DNA of 64,000 nt. Source: a virus. The first letter of the stretch is position 1. Each line of letters opens with the position of its first letter. Shown here one piece after another: positions 1 through 8,827 of this stretch. Where the stretch lies: IMG/VR virus record IMGVR_UViG_3300005529_000033, positions 1 through 64,000 of that record; one strand, 5' to 3'. A program made the translations under genes and the position numbers. Below the pieces are notes generated by a model. The model was given only the letters and a program-made list of their open reading frames with translations. It made no database searches and had not been told where the DNA came from.

Positions 1-398
1 CCGCGCCGCCCTGCCCCCGCCGCGGACCGCAGGCTACGCCCTGACCATGGGCGCCCTGCCGGCCCCGGAGAACGTCAGCGGGCCGCCGCTGACCCCGCGG
101 GCCGGCCCGTGGCGTGCCCCGCTGCCCCGGTCCCGGCCCCGGGGCCGGGCAGCCGCGGACGCGGGCACCAGGACCGCCGTCCCGCCTGCCTGGCAGCCCG
201 CGCCGTTATCTCAGCCCGCCAGCATCCGCGTCACCTACCTGCGTGCCGGGACCGTCCGCAGCACCCGCGGCGCGCCGCCCGCGCCGCCGCCCGCCCCCGG
301 GCCGGCCCTGACCGCCAGGGCCCAGGCCGCCCGCGCCGCCCTGCCCCCGCCGCGGACCGCAGGCTACGCCCTGACCATGGGCGCCCTGCCGGCCCCGG
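1..398 (+). repeat. 68-bp perfect direct repeat, copies at 1-68 and 331-398
   Basis: Bases 1-68 recur identically at 331-398, 330 bp apart and in the same reading frame, so the encoded segment (RAALPPPRTAGYALTMGALP and onward) is duplicated. After the repeat the copies differ by a small in-frame insertion before rejoining in a similar VSGPP-coding stretch. This looks like recent tandem duplication within a repeat gene. Confidence 0.85.
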
Positions 399-1351
399 CG
401 GTCACCCCCGGGAACGTCAGCGGGCCGCCCGGCCAGGTCACCGCCGCCGCCCCCCCGGGCACCGTCCAGGCCTGCACCGGCAGCCCCGGGCAGGTCATCA
501 GGGTCCGCCCGCACCTGCCCGCCCGTGGCGCCGGCCGCGGCACCAGGCCCCCCGCCGCCAGCGTCACGGTCACCGGCACCTCCGGCACCATCACCGCCGC
601 CGCCCCGGCCGGGACAGCAGCAGCCGTCACCGGCTCCCCCGGCCGCCGCGTCCGGGCCCGGCCCCCCGCACCGAAACGCGGCGCCGGGCGGGGCATCTTC
701 GCTGTCGCCTCCATCCCCGGCATCACCCCCGGCACCCCCGGTCTCATCTTCGCGACCGCGCCCGCCGGGACCGTCACCGCCGCCGCGGGCACGGCAGTTG
801 CCGGGCGGCCCGGCATCCTGACCCTGGCCGCCGTCACCGGGACAGTGACCGCCATCACCGGCACCCCCGGCCGGGCCGCCCGGTCCCGCACCCCGGAGCC
901 GCCGCGGCGCGGGACGGGACGCGGCCGGCACGGCACCCGCGGCGTCACCCTGGCCGGCGTCCCCGGCGCCGTCACGGCCAGGGCCCCCGCCGGGACGGTC
1001 ACCGCCGTCACCGGCACCCCCGGGCGCCCGGTCAGGTCCCGTGCCCTCATCCCTGCGCGGCGCGGTACCGGTACCGGCGGCCACGGCACCCGCGGCGCCA
1101 TCCTGGCCGGGCCCCCCGGTACCGTCATCTTGTCCGTCCCGGCAGGCGGGATCACCGTCACCGTCACCGGGACCCCCGGGACAGTAGCAGCTGCCGGGCC
1201 CGGCGGGTTCGTCGTCCTTACCCCGTTCCGGTACGTCCGCTGGGAAATCCCCGAAGGGTTCTCCCGGACGGAACCCCGCAGCCACATCACCACCGGGAAT
1301 CCCGGGAGCATAAAAGTCACCGCCCCCGCCGGGACAGTGACCGCCGGGTAA
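2..1351 (+). CDS. Repeat-rich structural protein, 5' end outside window
   Basis: The frame is open from the first bases of the window to a TAA at 1349-1351, so the true start lies upstream; an internal ATG occurs at 47. The protein is almost entirely Gly/Ala/Pro/Thr/Val/Arg. It is built from a super-repeat of roughly 60 residues: a GTPGTVTA-APAGTVTAVTGTPG-like segment followed by an Arg/Pro-rich segment ending in RRGTGRG-like motifs, seen about four times. The same GTxGTxT / APAGxVTV repeat occurs in the protein at 8828-11173, which suggests both are surface or fibre-like structural proteins. Function is unknown. The repeats make it prone to length change. No catalytic motif is visible. Confidence 0.6.
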   Translation, partial: RAALPPPRTAGYALTMGALPAPENVSGPPLTPRAGPWRAPLPRSRPRGRAAADAGTRTAVPPAWQPAPLSQPASIRVTYLRAGTVRSTRGAPPAPPPAPGPALTARAQAARAALPPPRTAGYALTMGALPAPAVTPGNVSGPPGQVTAAAPPGTVQACTGSPGQVIRVRPHLPARGAGRGTRPPAASVTVTGTSGTITAAAPAGTAAAVTGSPGRRVRARPPAPKRGAGRGIFAVASIPGITPGTPGLIFATAPAGTVTAAAGTAVAGRPGILTLAAVTGTVTAITGTPGRAARSRTPEPPRRGTGRGRHGTRGVTLAGVPGAVTARAPAGTVTAVTGTPGRPVRSRALIPARRGTGTGGHGTRGAILAGPPGTVILSVPAGGITVTVTGTPGTVAAAGPGGFVVLTPFRYVRWEIPEGFSRTEPRSHITTGNPGSIKVTAPAGTVTAG

Positions 1352-1424
1352 AAAGCAATAACCGGCGGCGGTGATAGCCTTAAAACCAGGACCAGCGTAA
1401 ACACGGGCATCCGCGGGAGAACCC

Positions 1425-2096
1425 ATGACGTCGACAGTCGCACCGAACCCGGCCTACGGCGCGGGGCTGCCCACCGGGTGGACCGTCCAGAACGCGTTAA
1501 GCAGCAATAACGGCGGCGGGGACCAGAACATGGTCAACGGCGGGAACGCCCCCACCTCTTTCTCCCAGGCATTCAGCTCCGCCGCTAACGGGTTCTTATT
1601 CGAAAACGGCGACATCGCCACCGCGCTGCAGACCGCCGGGTCCCTGACCGCCATCACCACCGGAGTAGGGTACCTCGCCAAGTTCTACTGGGGCGGCGGC
1701 ACCCTGACGAACTTGTACCTCGACGTCATCACCGCCGGGAGCAGCCTGACCCACGGGTGGCTCGCCGTGTTCGACTCGAGCGGCACCCAGTGGGGCATCA
1801 CCGCCGACCAGGGCGGCACCGCTTTCGGTTCGACCGGGGTCAGGACCTTCGCGCTCGCCACCGCGACCGTCCTGCCGACCGGCTGGTACCGCTCCTACGT
1901 CCTGGCCGTCGGCACCACCGGGCCCAAGCTCGCCCCCGCCTTCCCCGCCATCTCCGCCACCGCCAACGCCGACCTGGCCGCCGGGTCCTACCGGTTCTCC
2001 ACCCTCGGCTCCTCGCTGTCCGCCGTCCCGGCCAGCCTCACCCTGGCCTCCGAGACCTCCGACGTCGCCATCGAGTACTGGGTAGCAGGCAGCTAA
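1425..2096 (+). CDS. Minor structural / fibre-like protein
   Basis: A 223-residue protein with no recognised family. It is rich in Gly, Ala, Ser and Thr with alternating hydrophobic residues, as in a beta-sandwich, and has aromatic-Gly motifs such as FYWGGGTL and GWYRSYVLAVG. This composition resembles phage fibre or decoration modules. It starts about 70 nt after the repeat-rich gene and its TAA overlaps the next ATG (TAATG), so it is translationally coupled to the following small protein. Position among head genes before the portal suggests a virion component. No signal peptide or membrane segment is seen. Confidence 0.65.
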   Translation: MTSTVAPNPAYGAGLPTGWTVQNALSSNNGGGDQNMVNGGNAPTSFSQAFSSAANGFLFENGDIATALQTAGSLTAITTGVGYLAKFYWGGGTLTNLYLDVITAGSSLTHGWLAVFDSSGTQWGITADQGGTAFGSTGVRTFALATATVLPTGWYRSYVLAVGTTGPKLAPAFPAISATANADLAAGSYRFSTLGSSLSAVPASLTLASETSDVAIEYWVAGS

Positions 2097-2500
2097 TGAC
2101 CGCATTCACCGGCACCTGGTCCGGGTCCGTCAGCACGACCGGCGGATCCGCCACCGTGCTGACCTCGGCCAGCCGGTGGAACTACATCCGCGTCACCAAC
2201 ACCACCGCCGCCGGGGTCATGTACGTCACCACCGACGGCGCCACCCAGCCCGCCGCCGGCGCCGACGAAGGCTGGTCCGTCGCCCCCGGCGAGACTGTCA
2301 TCGTCCCGAACAGGGCCGCATTCTGGTGGCAGGGATTCGGCGGCCCCGGCGGGAACATCGACCCGGTAGGGCTCAAGAACCCGCCTATCGACGTGGTAGC
2401 GCCAGCGAACAGCACCAGCGCCCCCAACCCCGGTACCGCGGTGTGGCTTGTCATGCCCGGCGGCACCACCCCGACCGCCATCGTCGAAGGAGCAGGATAA
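2096..2500 (+). CDS. Small structural protein, unknown
   Basis: A 134-residue protein starting at the ATG that overlaps the previous stop. The N-terminal half has Ser/Thr/Gly-rich beta-strand-like sequence (GTWSGSVSTTGGSATVL) and a segment with WSVAPGETVIVPN, as in small jelly-roll or Ig-like decoration proteins. Its last A begins the next gene's ATG, so three genes from 1425 to 2895 are translationally coupled. No enzymatic motif is seen. A capsid or tail decoration role is inferred only from context. Confidence 0.65.
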   Translation: MTAFTGTWSGSVSTTGGSATVLTSASRWNYIRVTNTTAAGVMYVTTDGATQPAAGADEGWSVAPGETVIVPNRAAFWWQGFGGPGGNIDPVGLKNPPIDVVAPANSTSAPNPGTAVWLVMPGGTTPTAIVEGAG

Positions 2501-2895
2501 TGGGATTAGCCCCCGCCCCGAAGGTCCCCGAGCGCGGCAGCTCCGTCTACGAGGCCAAGATCGCCCCTGACGTGTCCGGCAAGCTCGGCCCGAACCACTT
2601 CCAGGAAGGCATCGGCCTGGACCGCGACGTCCCGAACGACTTCATGGTCGGCGTCATGTCCGGATACGAGACCGCCCCCGGCCGGCCCAACCAGAACAAG
2701 CCCGTCTGGATCAAGACCGCGCAGGAGACCACCCGCGAGCGGATGCACGCCGGATCCGCCGCCTGGACCGAGGCGCCGGAGTACCTCGGCCCGTTCGCCG
2801 CGGCCACCGGAGACGAGGCTGAGCGCAAGTTCGTCGTCGAGCAGCGGTCCGGCGGCCGTCAGTACCGGCGCAACGCCGCCTGCGTCAGCGACTAG
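2500..2895 (+). CDS. Hypothetical head-region protein
   Basis: A 131-residue charged protein starting at an ATG overlapping the upstream TAA. It contains no hydrophobic segment and no recognised domain. It ends 34 nt before the portal gene, with a strong GGAAGGA ribosome-binding sequence for the portal between them. Its place immediately upstream of the portal suggests a head assembly or structural role, which is inference. Confidence 0.6.
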   Translation: MGLAPAPKVPERGSSVYEAKIAPDVSGKLGPNHFQEGIGLDRDVPNDFMVGVMSGYETAPGRPNQNKPVWIKTAQETTRERMHAGSAAWTEAPEYLGPFAAATGDEAERKFVVEQRSGGRQYRRNAACVSD

Positions 2896-2929
2896 CAGCC
2901 CTTCCGCCTGAGCGGAAGGAAACACCCGG

Positions 2930-4663
2930 ATGGCGCTCGACTTCCCCTCCCCCAGCCAGCGTGCCGGCACGCTGGCCATGTCGATATCCCCGCTCGGGAT
3001 CGTCGAGTTATCTGAGGAAGAATTCGAGGTCCACGGGCCTCGGATGCAGCGGTACGCTAACGCCGCCGCGTTCTACCTGGGGCACCACTGGGGGTACGTG
3101 GAGCCGAACGGGGAGCCGCAGCTCACCCTGAACTACACGAAAAGCCTCAGCGACTTCCTGACGAATTTCTGCTTCACCAAGGGAATCCAGTTCAAGTCCG
3201 ACAAGATGTGGACTCATCTCGTCCCCGCCCTGCTGGACCGGGTGTGGTCACGGGACAACAACAAGGGCCGGGTCCTGTGGGAAATCGGCAACATGGGCTC
3301 CATCTTCGGCGACGTCTTCGTCAAGGTCACCTACGAGCCCGGCTGGACAGACCCGCTCGGTTTCCGGAACCCGCCGCGGATTCGCATCATCCCGCTCAAC
3401 CCCAGCTTCTGCTTCCCCCGGTGGCATCCGCACGACAAGGAGCGGATGGAGGAATTCAAGTTAAAATACCGCTTCTGGTCAACCGCACCGGACGGCACCC
3501 GGATAACGAACACCTACGTCGAGATCATCACCGACACGACGATCCGCGAGTACGTCAACGACGAGCTGATCTCCGAGCGGGAGAACCCGGTCGGGATCAT
3601 TCCCATCGTGCAGATCCAGAACACCCTCGCCCAGGGCTCCCCCTGGGGGCTGTCGGACATCTGGGAGATCCTCGGGACCAACCGCGAGTACAACGAGAAG
3701 GCCACCGAGATCAGCGACATCATCAACTACCACGCCAATCCGATCACGGTCATAACCGGCGGCAAAGCCCCGCAGATGGACGTCGGGCCGAACAAAGTCT
3801 GGGGCGTGGACAACGACAACGCGAAGGTATACAACCTGGAGAACAACTTCCAGGGGCTGCAGGCCGCGGTCGGCTACCTGGACATGCTCAAGACGTACAT
3901 GTTCGAAGCGATGGGCGTCCCGGTCGGCGCTTTAGGCCAGGAACAGGCCATCTCCAATACCTCCGGTGTCGCGCTGTCCATCCAGTACCTGCCGACCATG
4001 CAGAAATTCCAGCAGAAGCAGGTCACCTACGGGCCCGGATTCAAGGCCATCTGCGCGCTCGCGCTGCGGACGATGTTCATTTTCGAGCCGGAAACGCTGC
4101 TGTACGACCCGGAAACCGACGGGATCATCCAGCCCGGCCAGCCGGAAATCGCCGACCGGTCCGACCCGTCCCTGTGCGAGATCGACGTCGACTGGGCCCC
4201 CGCCCTGCCCGTCGACCTGCTCATCAAGCTGGAAGAGATCCAGCTGAAGCTGGCGCTGCGGCTGGAATCCCGCAAGGGCGCCCTGAAGGACCTCGGCGAG
4301 GAATTCCCCGACGAGAAGCTCCTCGAGCTCGCCCAGGAGCTCATCGAGGACACCAAGGACCAGGCCGCCATCGACCTCATCAAGGCCCACGTCGCCGCGG
4401 CCATGGCCGCGCTGACCGGGATGGTTCCCGAGGGCATGGAACCCGTCGCCCAGGAACCCACCAAGAACGCCGACGGGTCCGTCACCCCGCCGCCCGTGCC
4501 GCCTGCCCAGCAGCAGGCCGCGGACATCAACCTGCCCTCCCCCACCATCGACTCCCTCGTCGGCGCCCCCGACACCCGCAATCTCATGGCCGAAATCGTC
4601 ACCCGCGCCTACGGCTGGAAGCAGCAGGCCCGGCGGGATATCGACAAGACCCCGGCACAGTAG
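2930..4663 (+). CDS. Portal protein (SPP1 gp6-like)
   Basis: This 577-residue protein would form the dodecameric ring at the capsid vertex through which DNA enters and leaves. Length, an N-terminal region with NPPRIRIIPLNP, a central helical segment with EISDIINYHANPITVITGG, and the following GVPVGALGQEQAISNTSGVAL stretch are typical of the SPP1-type portal family. The C-terminus (about 480-577) is Pro/Ala-rich and variable. Ribosome-binding site GGAAGGA lies about 8 nt upstream of ATG 2930. Scaffold and major capsid genes follow, as expected for a head module; the terminase that would normally precede is outside the window. The gene carries at least three TTA leucine codons. Confidence 0.88.
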   Translation: MALDFPSPSQRAGTLAMSISPLGIVELSEEEFEVHGPRMQRYANAAAFYLGHHWGYVEPNGEPQLTLNYTKSLSDFLTNFCFTKGIQFKSDKMWTHLVPALLDRVWSRDNNKGRVLWEIGNMGSIFGDVFVKVTYEPGWTDPLGFRNPPRIRIIPLNPSFCFPRWHPHDKERMEEFKLKYRFWSTAPDGTRITNTYVEIITDTTIREYVNDELISERENPVGIIPIVQIQNTLAQGSPWGLSDIWEILGTNREYNEKATEISDIINYHANPITVITGGKAPQMDVGPNKVWGVDNDNAKVYNLENNFQGLQAAVGYLDMLKTYMFEAMGVPVGALGQEQAISNTSGVALSIQYLPTMQKFQQKQVTYGPGFKAICALALRTMFIFEPETLLYDPETDGIIQPGQPEIADRSDPSLCEIDVDWAPALPVDLLIKLEEIQLKLALRLESRKGALKDLGEEFPDEKLLELAQELIEDTKDQAAIDLIKAHVAAAMAALTGMVPEGMEPVAQEPTKNADGSVTPPPVPPAQQQAADINLPSPTIDSLVGAPDTRNLMAEIVTRAYGWKQQARRDIDKTPAQ

Positions 4664-4668
4664 AAGCC

Positions 4669-4830
4669 ATGAACTGGAATGCATCAGCATCAGTAACTGA
4701 AATCACCTGGGCCCTGCCGCCGCACCCAGACGGTGACATGCCGGATCCCGGCATGCGCGAGCCGCGGGATCCTGAGCCGGATTCCGGTGGCATGCCCGCT
4801 TCCGCCGAGCCGTCTTATACTGGCGGATAA
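4669..4830 (+). CDS. Small acidic protein between portal and scaffold
   Basis: A 53-residue open frame starting at the ATG five bases after the portal stop. The product is Pro/Asp/Glu-rich with no recognised domain. A perfect hairpin sequence lies within it and a promoter-like TATACT near its end. It could be a real coupled gene or merely a spacer carrying the regulatory signals for the scaffold-capsid unit. Confidence 0.35.
   Translation: MNWNASASVTEITWALPPHPDGDMPDPGMREPRDPEPDSGGMPASAEPSYTGG
4737..4755. repeat. Palindrome between portal and scaffold
   Basis: CATGCCGG and CCGGCATG are perfect 8-nt arms around a 3-nt centre. There is no T-rich tail, so it is more like an operator or mRNA processing hairpin than an intrinsic terminator. 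Confidence 0.4.
4816..4821 (+). promoter_or_regulatory. Possible -10 box (TATACT) for scaffold-capsid unit
   Basis: TATACT fits the actinobacterial TANNNT -10 pattern and lies 45 nt before the scaffold ATG. No good -35 hexamer is seen 17-18 nt upstream. Confidence 0.35.
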
Positions 4831-4866
4831 GAGAAAAGAAGCCGACTCGTATTCCTGGAGCCATTC

Positions 4867-5691
4867 ATGGGACAGCAGTTACCGACGCCGGAACCCCAGC
4901 CGACCCCGGCCGCCATGCCGCAGCACCGCCCTGCCCAGAATCCGGACGAGGTATTCACCTCCGCGCAGGTCCGCGCCATGATCGAGGCGAATGCCCGGGA
5001 ACTCCAGCAGGCCGCCGACGCCCGCCTGTCCGACCAGTCGAAGCAGTTCCAGTCCCTGAACGACGAGCTCAGCCGGCTCCGCGAGTACCAGAAGGCCCAG
5101 CAGGACGCCGAGGCCGCCCGCGCTAAGGCTGCCGAAGACGCCCAGCGCGCGAAGGAAGAGGAAGAACTTTCCGCCAAGCAGCTCCTGGTGAAGTACCGGC
5201 AGGAATCCGAAGCCCAGCTCCGCCAGCTGCGCGAGGACGTATCCACCCGTGACGCCCTCCTGGCCAAGGAACGCGAGCTGCAGGCCATCCGCGAGCATGC
5301 CCAGCGGCTTATCCTGGCGGCCGGCGACGAGATCATGCCGGAATTCCACGACTACATCACGGCCGGCGTTACCTCGGTAAAGCAGGTCGAGGATAACATC
5401 GAAATTGCAAAGCGCAAGACCGCTGCTATCGTGGAAGGTGTACGGCAGGCCCAGACCCGGTACCAGGCCGGATTGCAGCCGGTCGGCACAGGGTCAGGGA
5501 GCTACGAATACCCGGGCGCCGGAGGAAATGCCCCGCAGTACACAGCGGAGCAGATCAACGGAATGATCCCGGGTTCACCGGAGCACATGGCCGCACGGCA
5601 GATGGCGGGCCTCGGCTCGCCGCAGGGAGTAGCAAGGCCCGTGGATGCAAGCGGGTTCCCGACCGATTCCCGGATGACCGCATTCGGGTAG
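4867..5691 (+). CDS. Capsid scaffold protein
   Basis: A 274-residue protein with a Pro/Gln-rich N-terminus, then a long charged coiled coil from about residue 35 to 150 (many Glu, Lys, Arg, Gln, Ala heptads such as AKAAEDAQRAKEEEELSAKQ), then a flexible Gly/Pro-rich C-terminus. This layout and the position between portal and major capsid gene are typical of scaffold proteins that guide prohead assembly and are then lost. No protease motif is visible, so maturation cleavage, if any, would need another protein. Start ATG follows a GGAG sequence. Confidence 0.8.
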   Translation: MGQQLPTPEPQPTPAAMPQHRPAQNPDEVFTSAQVRAMIEANARELQQAADARLSDQSKQFQSLNDELSRLREYQKAQQDAEAARAKAAEDAQRAKEEEELSAKQLLVKYRQESEAQLRQLREDVSTRDALLAKERELQAIREHAQRLILAAGDEIMPEFHDYITAGVTSVKQVEDNIEIAKRKTAAIVEGVRQAQTRYQAGLQPVGTGSGSYEYPGAGGNAPQYTAEQINGMIPGSPEHMAARQMAGLGSPQGVARPVDASGFPTDSRMTAFG

Positions 5692-5738
5692 GACAGTAGC
5701 ACCCGGCCCGGTGAAGGCCGCGGGAGAAAGGCAGATCA

Positions 5739-6755
5739 ATGCCAGCTGTGTACCAGGGCACCGCGGGAATCACCGGCACGCCGTACCTAGCGTCCACCCC
5801 CACCGCCTACGGCGGCACCAACACCCAGTTATCCCCGGCCATCCAGGTCTTATGGTCCAAGGAAATACTTTTCCAGGCCATGCCCCTGCTGCGCTACGAG
5901 CAGTTCATGGTGAAGAAAACGGAATTAGGGGTCCAGCCTGGTCTCACCGTGAATTTCATGAGGTACAACAACCTCCCGGCCGCCAGCCAGCTGGTCGAAG
6001 GCGTGCGCATGGTCAGCCAGCCGCTGACCGCTTCCCAGTTCTCTATCACGGTCGCCGAGCACGGCTTCGCCGTCGCCACGACTGAATTCCTGTTAAACAG
6101 TTCCTTCGATGACGTAATGGCCTCGGCCGCCCGGTTACTCGGCCGGAACATGGCCCTGTACCTGGACGGCAGCTGCCGCGACACGTTCACCCTGGCGTCC
6201 TCGGTGCTGTACGGGTACAACAAGCCGGCCCTCGCGAGCGCGCTCCGCACTCCGCTGTCACCGTACGACCACGGCGTCCCCGCCACATCCCTGTCCGCGC
6301 TTTCCGCCGGCAATTACGCCTTCACCACCGCCCTGGTCAAGGACGGCGTGCTGACGCTGGCGTCGAAGAACATCCCGCGGCTCGGCGACGTGTACGTCTG
6401 CTTCATCCACCCCGCCCAGAGCCGCGAGCTCAGGGATGACCCCGAGTTCATCGACGTGTCCCGCTACTCGCAGCCGGGAAGCTTCATGCTCGGGGAAATC
6501 GGCCGGTACAACGACTGCGTATTCATCGAGACCACGCAGGTCCAGGCCCAGTACGTTTCCGGGAACTCCGGACCCACCTACTACAACTCCACCATGATCG
6601 GTGACAACGCCGCCGGGCATGCCATTTCCCTCCCCGTCGAGCTCAGAGACTCGGGCGTACTCGACTACGGTCGAGAGCACGGGCTGGCCTGGTATGCCAT
6701 CTGGGGTCTCGGGCTTATCACCGACCAGTCCATCGTCAACCTCATGACCAACTAG
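5739..6755 (+). CDS. Major capsid protein, N4-gp56 family
   Basis: The 338-residue shell protein, with an HK97-type fold expected for the N4-gp56 family. Supporting features are the N-terminal segment on a TQLSPAIQVLWSKEILFQAM pattern, a segment with GLTVNFMRYNNLP, the FAVATTEFLLNSSFDDVM stretch, and the VCFIHPAQSRELRDD motif with a downstream EIGRYNDCVFIETTQ, all characteristic of N4-gp56-like capsids. It follows the scaffold gene directly. At least five TTA leucine codons are present, a notable feature in this G/C-rich DNA. Confidence 0.88.
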   Translation: MPAVYQGTAGITGTPYLASTPTAYGGTNTQLSPAIQVLWSKEILFQAMPLLRYEQFMVKKTELGVQPGLTVNFMRYNNLPAASQLVEGVRMVSQPLTASQFSITVAEHGFAVATTEFLLNSSFDDVMASAARLLGRNMALYLDGSCRDTFTLASSVLYGYNKPALASALRTPLSPYDHGVPATSLSALSAGNYAFTTALVKDGVLTLASKNIPRLGDVYVCFIHPAQSRELRDDPEFIDVSRYSQPGSFMLGEIGRYNDCVFIETTQVQAQYVSGNSGPTYYNSTMIGDNAAGHAISLPVELRDSGVLDYGREHGLAWYAIWGLGLITDQSIVNLMTN

Positions 6756-6788
6756 CAAGCCATTCCGGGAAAACCAGGGAGGCATTTC

Positions 6789-7154
6789 ATGCGGCCTTTC
6801 TGCCGGAGAAAGCCAGACAGCTCACAGCGCATCCTCGCCGCACTCGGGCAGATGCGCCGCGATATGACCGCGTACGGGAAACTCATAGGAGAACTCATGG
6901 CAGCCCAGGACGACATCAACGCCGCGACCCAGGCCTTCCAGGGCGTGCTCACCGACCTCCAGGCCCAGGCCGCCACCCTGGTCACCGACCTCGCCGAGAT
7001 CCAGGCCGCCGTCGCCGCGGGCCAGCCCGTCGACACCAGCGCGCTGAACGCCGTCGTCGCGAACGCCCAGGCCGTCCAGTCCGCCCTGGACACCGCCGTG
7101 GCCAACATCGACGCCGAGGCCGCCTCCGTCACCCCGCCCGCCCCGCAGCCGTAA
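6789..7154 (+). CDS. Small coiled-coil head-region protein
   Basis: A 121-residue protein starting at an ATG after GGGAGG. Residues 35-105 form a long Ala/Gln/Asp-rich helix (QAQAATLVTDLAEIQAAVAA) of coiled-coil type, followed by a Pro-rich tail. The first 30 residues are basic. It sits right after the major capsid gene, where phages often place head decoration or completion proteins. An alternative start at ATG 6897 would remove the basic leader. Function unknown. Confidence 0.6.
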   Translation: MRPFCRRKPDSSQRILAALGQMRRDMTAYGKLIGELMAAQDDINAATQAFQGVLTDLQAQAATLVTDLAEIQAAVAAGQPVDTSALNAVVANAQAVQSALDTAVANIDAEAASVTPPAPQP

Positions 7155-7190
7155 CCCGCCGCCCACCCGTAGCCCACCCGGAGAACACCC

Positions 7191-7631
7191 ATGGCACCAG
7201 CGAACGCCGGCAGCATCTTCGTCGGCGACACCAAGCTCAAGGACGAGCTGCTGCGCTCGGCCTCGGAGAAGAAGCGCCGCGAGGCGCTATCGGAAGCCGA
7301 GAAAGCAGCCGAGGACGAAGCGCACGCCATCCGCACGGGCGTCACCCACGTCGACCTCGACACCGGGTTCAGCCCGCTGCCGGAAAAAGAAGACAACGCC
7401 AACCCGAAATCAGAGACGGTCGTCGTCCGGTTCCGGCGCGAAGTCGAGGAAATGGCCTACGGCCGGCAGATCACCACCCCCGCCGTCTACGACGGGAAAG
7501 GCGATATCGTCACCCCGGCCGTCCTGGGGAGCATCCGGTACTTCAGTTTCCAGGAAGGCCGCCGGTACGAGATCCCCCGGCACATGGCCGAGCACCTGGC
7601 GACGCGCGGGATCGTCTACGACTACGAATAG
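7191..7631 (+). CDS. Head completion/structural protein, unknown
   Basis: A 146-residue hydrophilic protein. Residues 15-50 are strongly helical and charged (LLRSASEKKRREALSEAEKA); the C-terminal part has a beta-like VVVRFRREVEEM segment and GRRYEIPRHMAEHL. The latter resembles the C-terminal region of small phage proteins annotated as head or neck components, but no family is certain. It lies in the same unbroken rightward run as the capsid gene. Confidence 0.65.
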   Translation: MAPANAGSIFVGDTKLKDELLRSASEKKRREALSEAEKAAEDEAHAIRTGVTHVDLDTGFSPLPEKEDNANPKSETVVVRFRREVEEMAYGRQITTPAVYDGKGDIVTPAVLGSIRYFSFQEGRRYEIPRHMAEHLATRGIVYDYE

Positions 7632-7640
7632 GAGGCGGCA

Positions 7641-8165
7641 GTGGGGCAGATCGGCACGCACGGCGCGCAGGCCTGCCTGAACCTGCTCACCGGCAACGCC
7701 GTCCCCGTCGTCTCCTCCTCCGCCCCCTCAGCGTGGATCCCGGGGCAGTACTGGATCAACTCCTCCGCGGGGAACACCCCGTACGAGTACAACGGGGCGA
7801 CCTGGGTGCCGGCCAGCTCCACCCGGTACATGGCGCTGCTGACCGCCGACCCGACCGGGCCGATCCCCGCAGTGAGCATCTCCGACCTGGCCGAAGTCAC
7901 CACCGCCGGGTACGCGCGGGCCGTGGTGTCCATGTCGCTGGCCACCCCCGACTACCCGTCTGTCAGCACGGACACCGGGACGATCTCCTGGGGGCCGATG
8001 GCGGCCGACATGCTCGCCCCGGCGTTATTCGCCGCCCTGGTCACCGTCAGCTCCGGCACCGGGGGCCTGTACGTGTTCTCCTGGCCGCTGCCGTCCCCGC
8101 AGCAGGTATCCGTCTCCCAGTACGTGCAGGTCGCGACGAACGAGCTCAGTCTTTCCCAGGCCTAG
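7641..8165 (+). CDS. Minor structural protein, beta-rich
   Basis: A 174-residue protein beginning at GTG 7641 with GGAGG just upstream. The N-terminal part (SAWIPGQYWINSSAGNTPYEY and NGATWV) resembles the short beta-modules found in phage fibre and decoration proteins; the middle has LTADPTG and a region typical of virion beta-sandwich proteins. No catalytic residues or membrane segment are seen. The role as a head fibre or minor tail protein is inferred from context. Confidence 0.6.
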   Translation: MGQIGTHGAQACLNLLTGNAVPVVSSSAPSAWIPGQYWINSSAGNTPYEYNGATWVPASSTRYMALLTADPTGPIPAVSISDLAEVTTAGYARAVVSMSLATPDYPSVSTDTGTISWGPMAADMLAPALFAALVTVSSGTGGLYVFSWPLPSPQQVSVSQYVQVATNELSLSQA

Positions 8166-8215
8166 CCGGTACATTGGTAGTGGACGTGAGCCCGCATTTC
8201 AAGGGAGCCGGATAG

Positions 8216-8794
8216 ATGACCGCTCTGGTATTTTCAGACATCCTGTATTACCTATCGGCTCCCTCCGCGTCCGCCGGGTTCGCCAATGCCGGGACCGCAG
8301 GCGCCAGCTGGGGCGGGTACATCAGCACCAGCCAGCTGAACTCGAGCGTGACGCTGGACAACTTGTTCAACGACATCACCGGATCCCAGAACGCCGCGGA
8401 CCAGGTGGATTACGCCTGCTTATTCGTGCTGAACAACACGTCCAGCGGTAACTCGATGCTGAACACGGTGGTATGGGTGCCGAACTCCGCGTACGTCGCG
8501 GGAGGCGCGAACGCGGCGGTCGGCGCCGACCCGACCGGCATCAGCGTCAAGACCGTCACGTCCCTGCAGGCCGTCAAGATCACCTCCAACACGGTCGCGC
8601 CCGCCGGGGTCAGCACCTGGATCGGCCCGCAGGCCTCCGCCCCCACCGCCCCGTCATACACGGGCGGCCTGCAGATCGGCACCGTCCCGCCCGGCTCCTG
8701 CTTCGCCCTGTGGATCCGCCGGACCGCGGCGAACTCCGCGCCGGTCAACGCTGACGGGCTCGGCATCCAGGTCATCTGCGACACCCAGGGCTAG
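8216..8794 (+). CDS. Minor structural protein, beta-rich
   Basis: A 192-residue protein starting at ATG 8216 after GGGAG. It contains repeated Ala/Asn/Gly-rich strands, NAADQVDYACLFVLNN and a C-terminal SCFALWIRRTAANSAP motif similar to small phage capsid-fibre or adaptor beta-proteins. It is followed by the long Trp-repeat gene. It may be a base domain for that fibre, but this is a guess from order. Confidence 0.6.
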   Translation: MTALVFSDILYYLSAPSASAGFANAGTAGASWGGYISTSQLNSSVTLDNLFNDITGSQNAADQVDYACLFVLNNTSSGNSMLNTVVWVPNSAYVAGGANAAVGADPTGISVKTVTSLQAVKITSNTVAPAGVSTWIGPQASAPTAPSYTGGLQIGTVPPGSCFALWIRRTAANSAPVNADGLGIQVICDTQG

Positions 8795-8827
8795 ATCCTC
8801 CCGGCTCCGGCCGCGTGAGGAGCCGGC

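Noticed and set aside
109-1443. Several long Arg/Pro- or Gly-rich frames on both strands over the repeat gene
   Set aside because: They are alternative readings of a high-GC repetitive gene; compositions are those of frame shadows and no start signals support them.
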